Positions 37,223-40,382 of a stretch of 40,382 bases of DNA are shown in pieces; position 1 is the stretch's first letter, and the number at the start of each line of letters is the position of its first letter. The notes below the pieces were generated by a model that was given only the letters and a program-made list of their open reading frames with translations, was not told where the DNA came from and made no database searches. Source of the stretch: UBA8752 sp965657965 (GTDB lineage: Bacteria; Bacteroidota; Bacteroidia; Flavobacteriales_D; Sanyastnellaceae); NCBI GenBank assembly GCA_965657965.1, contig CBFHQM010000023.1:1-40382 (forward strand), given 5' to 3'. The translations under genes were made by a program, and so were the position numbers.

Positions 37223-37343
37223 CGTGAACCGCAGGCAAATTGACTGAGACAGCCCACCTTCACCCACTTTTCAAGATTACCCCTGTGTCACCAATTCGTT
37301 ACACGCCACAGTCGAGCCCAACGACCGCCCGCTAGAACCAAGA
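37223..37343. other. Intergenic region upstream of the first propeller paralogue
   Basis: It must contain the promoter of the 34718-37222 gene unless that gene is read through from upstream. No clear TTTG/TAnnTTTG pair is seen on the minus strand. There is no evidence of a small gene. Confidence 0.35.
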
Positions 37344-37369
37344 GAAAGGCCGCCCAAAGGCGGCCTTTC
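37344..37369 (-). terminator. Terminator after the second propeller paralogue
   Basis: GAAAGGCCGCC and GGCGGCCTTTC form a perfect 11-base stem with a four-base loop, 27 bases downstream of the stop at 37396. The stem is nearly the same as the one at 34672-34695. The T tract on the minus strand is short (TCTTGGTT), so termination may be modest. Confidence 0.7.
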
Positions 37370-37395
37370 CTGGTTTTAAGCACCGGGCAATTGAA

Positions 37396-40382
37396 TCAGT
37401 CACATGTGCTCGAAAATGTCTGCAACAGCAGCAGAATGTCGGCCACTGTGACCGCGCCACTTCCATTCAAGTCTCCCGCCAGGTAGTCACAGGATCCGTC
37501 ATCCTGAGAAGCAGTGGAGTCGTAGTTGCAAGCGGCTGGGTAAGTACACCCTGCACATTCGCTGAAATCACAGAGTTCGTAGTCATTCTGCGTGGCGAGT
37601 GCATCGAAGTTGCATGCCTGAAACACCATGCAACCGACACAACTCTCATAGTCGCAGTCGCCTTCCACTTCCATCTCCGCCAACGCATCAAAGTTGCAGG
37701 CGGCCTCGTCCATGCACCCTTGAACCGGAGGCTGCGTGCAATTGCCCTCGTACGTGTGCATGCCGAGATGCGTGAAGTCATCGGCGGGGTAAATCTCCCA
37801 CTCACACACGCCCGCCGCGAGGCTGCCCTCGGTGAAGACGGTGATGCCATCCTCGCTGGCGAGGTCCTCTCCGGAGGGGTTCGGATTGCCCTGGAACGCG
37901 GACTTCCGCACAAGGGTCACGTTGTCCGTGGTGACCGACGCGTCGCCACACACCGTCCAAGAACCGATGCCGTCGTTGTCGCCCTCATAGTTGGCGAACA
38001 TGTCGATGATCTCAAAGTCGGCTTCGGTTCCTTTGACCAATGCAAAGCCGGCGTTGCCGTCCGGCATGTACGGGAAGGTCTGATCGGCCTCGGCCAGGAT
38101 GGCCGCATCGGCATCCGGGTGCGCGAGGATGTACACATCGCCCGCGGCCAGCACGTGGCCGTCGTTGAACCCGTTCCAGTACTCGTAGCTGCCCGGGAAC
38201 GGGTTGCTGTTGGAGACATTGGGCCAAGCGTAGCCGTCGAGCTCCACATCCTGTCCGGTCGGGTTGTAAATCTCCACCCAGCGGTTGCTGCCACTGCCCA
38301 CGCCGTACTCGGAGATGAAGAGCTCACATCCGATGTACTCACAACTGCCATCGTCGGTGTTGGCGTCGGCATCGTAGTTCGTGGCTTCCTCATCCGTGCA
38401 GCCATAGACCACGTCGAAGAGGCTCGTCAAGCGGTGCGCCGTGATGGTGCCGCTCACCTCGTTGGACGTGACGATGTACGCCTCGCCATCTGCGCTCTCA
38501 TCGGCTCCCACAAACACGAGGCCCTCCGGACCGAGGTCGCCAGCAGTGCCCGCCTCGGCATTCCCGTCAAAGTCGCGGTTCTGGAGGTAGCGCTCATACG
38601 TCGGGTTCAGCGGGTCCGTGATGTCATAGACCATCACTCCCCCCACGCGCTCGAGGCCGATGAAAGCGTACATGCGCGTGTTGACCATGCCGATTTCGAT
38701 GCCCTCCGGCTCAGGTCCCTTGTCGTCGGAACGGTTGTCGAAGCTGTCGTTCTCGTCGTTGGTGGAGTTGAAGTTCTCGGCAATCAACTCGGCCGTGATG
38801 CGTTCGAAGTCGCTTCCGCTGTCGTACACCTGCTGACCGTCCGTCGTGTAGATGGAGAAGGAACGGCCGCCGAAGGTGTAAATCTCGTCGAAATCGCCGT
38901 CACCATCGGTGTCACCCATGGAGGTGGTCATCTTGATCCTGCCGAGATTCTCATTCTCCTGCAGGCCCGGATAGGCATCGAGCAAGCTCTGGTCGAGCGT
39001 CACGTCCTCCACGCGGGTCTCCTCCACATACGCTTCAAATTCATTGCCCAGACTGTCTTCGTAGAAGTACTCGCGGGCATCCCCCTCGTTGGCGGTCAGG
39101 ATGTAGGTCTCCCCACCGACGGTGTAGCTGTGGATGGCATCGGGCTGGTACATGCCCTTGGCCGGCCAGTTGGTGATGTTGATGGCCCCATCACTGTTGG
39201 AGGCGTCCAGGGCGTTGTCTTCGAGGAGGTGATCCTTGAATCCGAGGCCCCAGATGTCCGAAACGGTTGCAGACATCACATCGATGACCACCATGGCGTT
39301 GTTCTCCTGGCAGGAGACGAACAGCTGGCTGTTGTCTCCGTTGAAGGCCACGTACTCCGGCTCGAGATCCTGCGCAATGTTGGTTTGCGGTCCAAAGATC
39401 CGGACGCTCTCGTCGAGGTCGCTCTCCGTGATGCTGGTGAAGCTCACCTGGGTGGCGACCGCATTCATGACGCCGTTGGACAAATCCACGATGGTGGCGC
39501 TGCCCTCGGGGTCAACGGGAATGTTGTAGTCAGGCTCGCCCTCGTTGGCCACAGCCAGCAAGTTGCCATCATCACTCACCGTCAACGCATCCGGCAGGAA
39601 TCCGGCCGGCACGCTGTTGAGGAAGTTGCCATCGGTGTCGAAGAAGCGGACCTCACCGGCCACGCCCGTCACATCGTTCTCCACGGCCACGGCCACAGCG
39701 TCACCCACCACAGCCACGCTGTTGGGCTTGCCGCTGTCGAGGGCGATGTAGAACAAGAACTCGAGGGTGTCGGGGTTGGCCATGCTCAAGGCACCGACCT
39801 GACCGTCGTTGGCGTTGACGAAGAACAAACGCTGCGTTCCGGCGTGGTAGTCCACGATCTCGGCAGCGCCCTCGTCGAAGACACCCGTAGCGAAGCTGGC
39901 GGCCACCTCATCGGCCACATTGCTGTCGAAGCAGGAGCCGTCGTCGTATCCAGCGCTCGGGTCGTAGTTCTCGGCCTCCATGTCGGTGCAACCGCCCGTG
40001 GCGCATTGGCCATCGTAGGTGTGCATGCCGATGTGACTGAAGTCATCCGCGGCGTAGATGTCCCACTCGCACACGCCGGCAGCGAGGCTGCCCAGGGTGA
40101 ACTCGGTCACCCCATCTTCACTGCTGCGGTCCTCACCGGATGGGTTCGGATTGCCTTGGAAAGCGGACATGCGGACCAGGGTCACATTGTCAGTGGTCAC
40201 CGTCTCGTCACCGCAAACCGTCCAGAAGCCCACCTCGTCGTTGTCGCCTTCGTAGTTGGCGAAAAAGTCGATGATCTCGAAGCTGTCGGGCTCGCCCTTC
40301 ACGAGGGCGAAGCCAGCGTTGCCATCCGGCATGTACGGGAAGGTCTGGTCGGCCTCGGCCAAGATGGCCGCATCGGCGACCG
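37396..40382 (-). CDS. Modular choice-of-anchor-I propeller protein, paralogue 2 (5' truncated by window end)
   Basis: At least 995 residues are present and the frame continues past the window edge; a TTG codon at 40362 is internal, since the same bases recur inside the second lamin-tail copy. Domain order is: end of a lamin-tail-like domain (FPYMPDGNAGFALVKG), one GCTD unit, a full choice-of-anchor-I propeller closely similar to the neighbouring gene, another GCTD unit, a complete second lamin-tail domain (FISEYGVGSGSNRWVEIYNP), three Cys-rich GCM/GCT units, and a dockerin-like tail (AGDLNGSGAVTVADILLLLQ ending FSSTCD). The repeated lamin-tail blocks are nearly identical over long stretches, pointing to a module duplication within the gene. 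It is probably secreted; the signal peptide lies outside. The two paralogues stand in tandem on the same strand, each followed by a similar hairpin. Confidence 0.85.
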   Translation of the reverse strand, partial: VADAAILAEADQTFPYMPDGNAGFALVKGEPDSFEIIDFFANYEGDNDEVGFWTVCGDETVTTDNVTLVRMSAFQGNPNPSGEDRSSEDGVTEFTLGSLAAGVCEWDIYAADDFSHIGMHTYDGQCATGGCTDMEAENYDPSAGYDDGSCFDSNVADEVAASFATGVFDEGAAEIVDYHAGTQRLFFVNANDGQVGALSMANPDTLEFLFYIALDSGKPNSVAVVGDAVAVAVENDVTGVAGEVRFFDTDGNFLNSVPAGFLPDALTVSDDGNLLAVANEGEPDYNIPVDPEGSATIVDLSNGVMNAVATQVSFTSITESDLDESVRIFGPQTNIAQDLEPEYVAFNGDNSQLFVSCQENNAMVVIDVMSATVSDIWGLGFKDHLLEDNALDASNSDGAINITNWPAKGMYQPDAIHSYTVGGETYILTANEGDAREYFYEDSLGNEFEAYVEETRVEDVTLDQSLLDAYPGLQENENLGRIKMTTSMGDTDGDGDFDEIYTFGGRSFSIYTTDGQQVYDSGSDFERITAELIAENFNSTNDENDSFDNRSDDKGPEPEGIEIGMVNTRMYAFIGLERVGGVMVYDITDPLNPTYERYLQNRDFDGNAEAGTAGDLGPEGLVFVGADESADGEAYIVTSNEVSGTITAHRLTSLFDVVYGCTDEEATNYDADANTDDGSCEYIGCELFISEYGVGSGSNRWVEIYNPTGQDVELDGYAWPNVSNSNPFPGSYEYWNGFNDGHVLAAGDVYILAHPDADAAILAEADQTFPYMPDGNAGFALVKGTEADFEIIDMFANYEGDNDGIGSWTVCGDASVTTDNVTLVRKSAFQGNPNPSGEDLASEDGITVFTEGSLAAGVCEWEIYPADDFTHLGMHTYEGNCTQPPVQGCMDEAACNFDALAEMEVEGDCDYESCVGCMVFQACNFDALATQNDYELCDFSECAGCTYPAACNYDSTASQDDGSCDYLAGDLNGSGAVTVADILLLLQTFSSTCD
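37745..38335 (-). repeat. Lamin-tail domain copy, near-duplicate of the segment at 40020-40382
   Basis: The block covering FPYMPDGNAGFALVKG through GVCEW and DDFSHIGMHTY-type ends occurs twice in the second propeller paralogue and once, more diverged, in the first (34975-35565). The two copies in the second gene share long runs of identical bases, for example around CATGTACGGGAAGGTCTG at 38065 and 40330. Confidence 0.8.
40020..40382 (-). repeat. Partial lamin-tail domain copy at window edge
   Basis: It matches the middle and end of the copy at 37745-38335, except that the last few bases of the window (GACCG) no longer match. The window therefore ends inside a recent repeat, a place where assemblies commonly break. 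Confidence 0.75.

Noticed and set aside
34991..37243. Long plus-strand frames opposite the first propeller paralogue
   Set aside because: Their openness follows from the high GC content; the minus strand has clear conserved domains throughout.
40360..40362. TTG as a start codon for the last gene
   Set aside because: The same Ile-Leu-Ala-Glu codons occur inside the second lamin-tail copy of this protein, and the frame is open to the window edge.

Overview
The window looks like a scaffold from a marine, fairly GC-rich member of the Bacteroidota, probably Flavobacteriales. This rests on gene content: a SusC-like TonB-dependent receptor with an N-terminal carboxypeptidase-regulatory-like domain, type IX secretion (T9SS) type A tails, a gliding-motility-associated (type B) tail, a Bacteroidota-type UbiA prenyltransferase, and promoter-like TTTG-N21-TATATTTA elements. 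A run of 10 Ns at 581-590 marks a scaffold join. No rRNA, tRNA, transposase, phage gene or CRISPR array was seen. No stretch over 300 bases lacks a gene.

Layout. 1-408 is the 3' end of dnaK with a hairpin terminator. 535-4815 is a tight plus-strand run: an RND/MMPL-type exporter (its start is damaged by the N gap), a Tat-type glycosylasparaginase and a UbiA-family prenyltransferase. 4974-11059 holds a T9SS-secreted beta-helix protein, a TonB-dependent receptor and a lipoprotein glycerophosphodiester phosphodiesterase, plausibly one nutrient-acquisition locus. 11069-14566 (minus) is a large glycine-rich T9SS type B surface protein, divergent from asparagine synthetase B (14676-16346). A small orphan and a minus-strand beta-propeller protein follow.

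18366-31529 (minus) is the most striking object: one open frame of 4387 codons. It encodes a secreted protein built from about 113 imperfect 24-residue units (GCTDxxAxNYdxxAnxDDGSCxY), five copies of an unrecognised ~190-residue domain, twelve thrombospondin-3-like calcium motifs, one degenerate cupredoxin domain, and a single dockerin-like calcium loop at the extreme C-terminus.

31683-34639 holds an AIM24-family gene and a divergent lipoprotein prolyl oligopeptidase. 34718-40382 (minus) holds two paralogous choice-of-anchor-I beta-propeller proteins, the second running off the window. They carry the same GCTD units, lamin-tail-like domains and the same single dockerin-like C-terminal loop as the giant protein. 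The recurrence of this unit-plus-tail combination in three genes within 22 kb, with no recognisable T9SS tail on any of them, is the best candidate for an undescribed surface-protein system. Base composition also changes sharply inside the prolyl oligopeptidase gene and stays GC-rich to about 37.2 kb.
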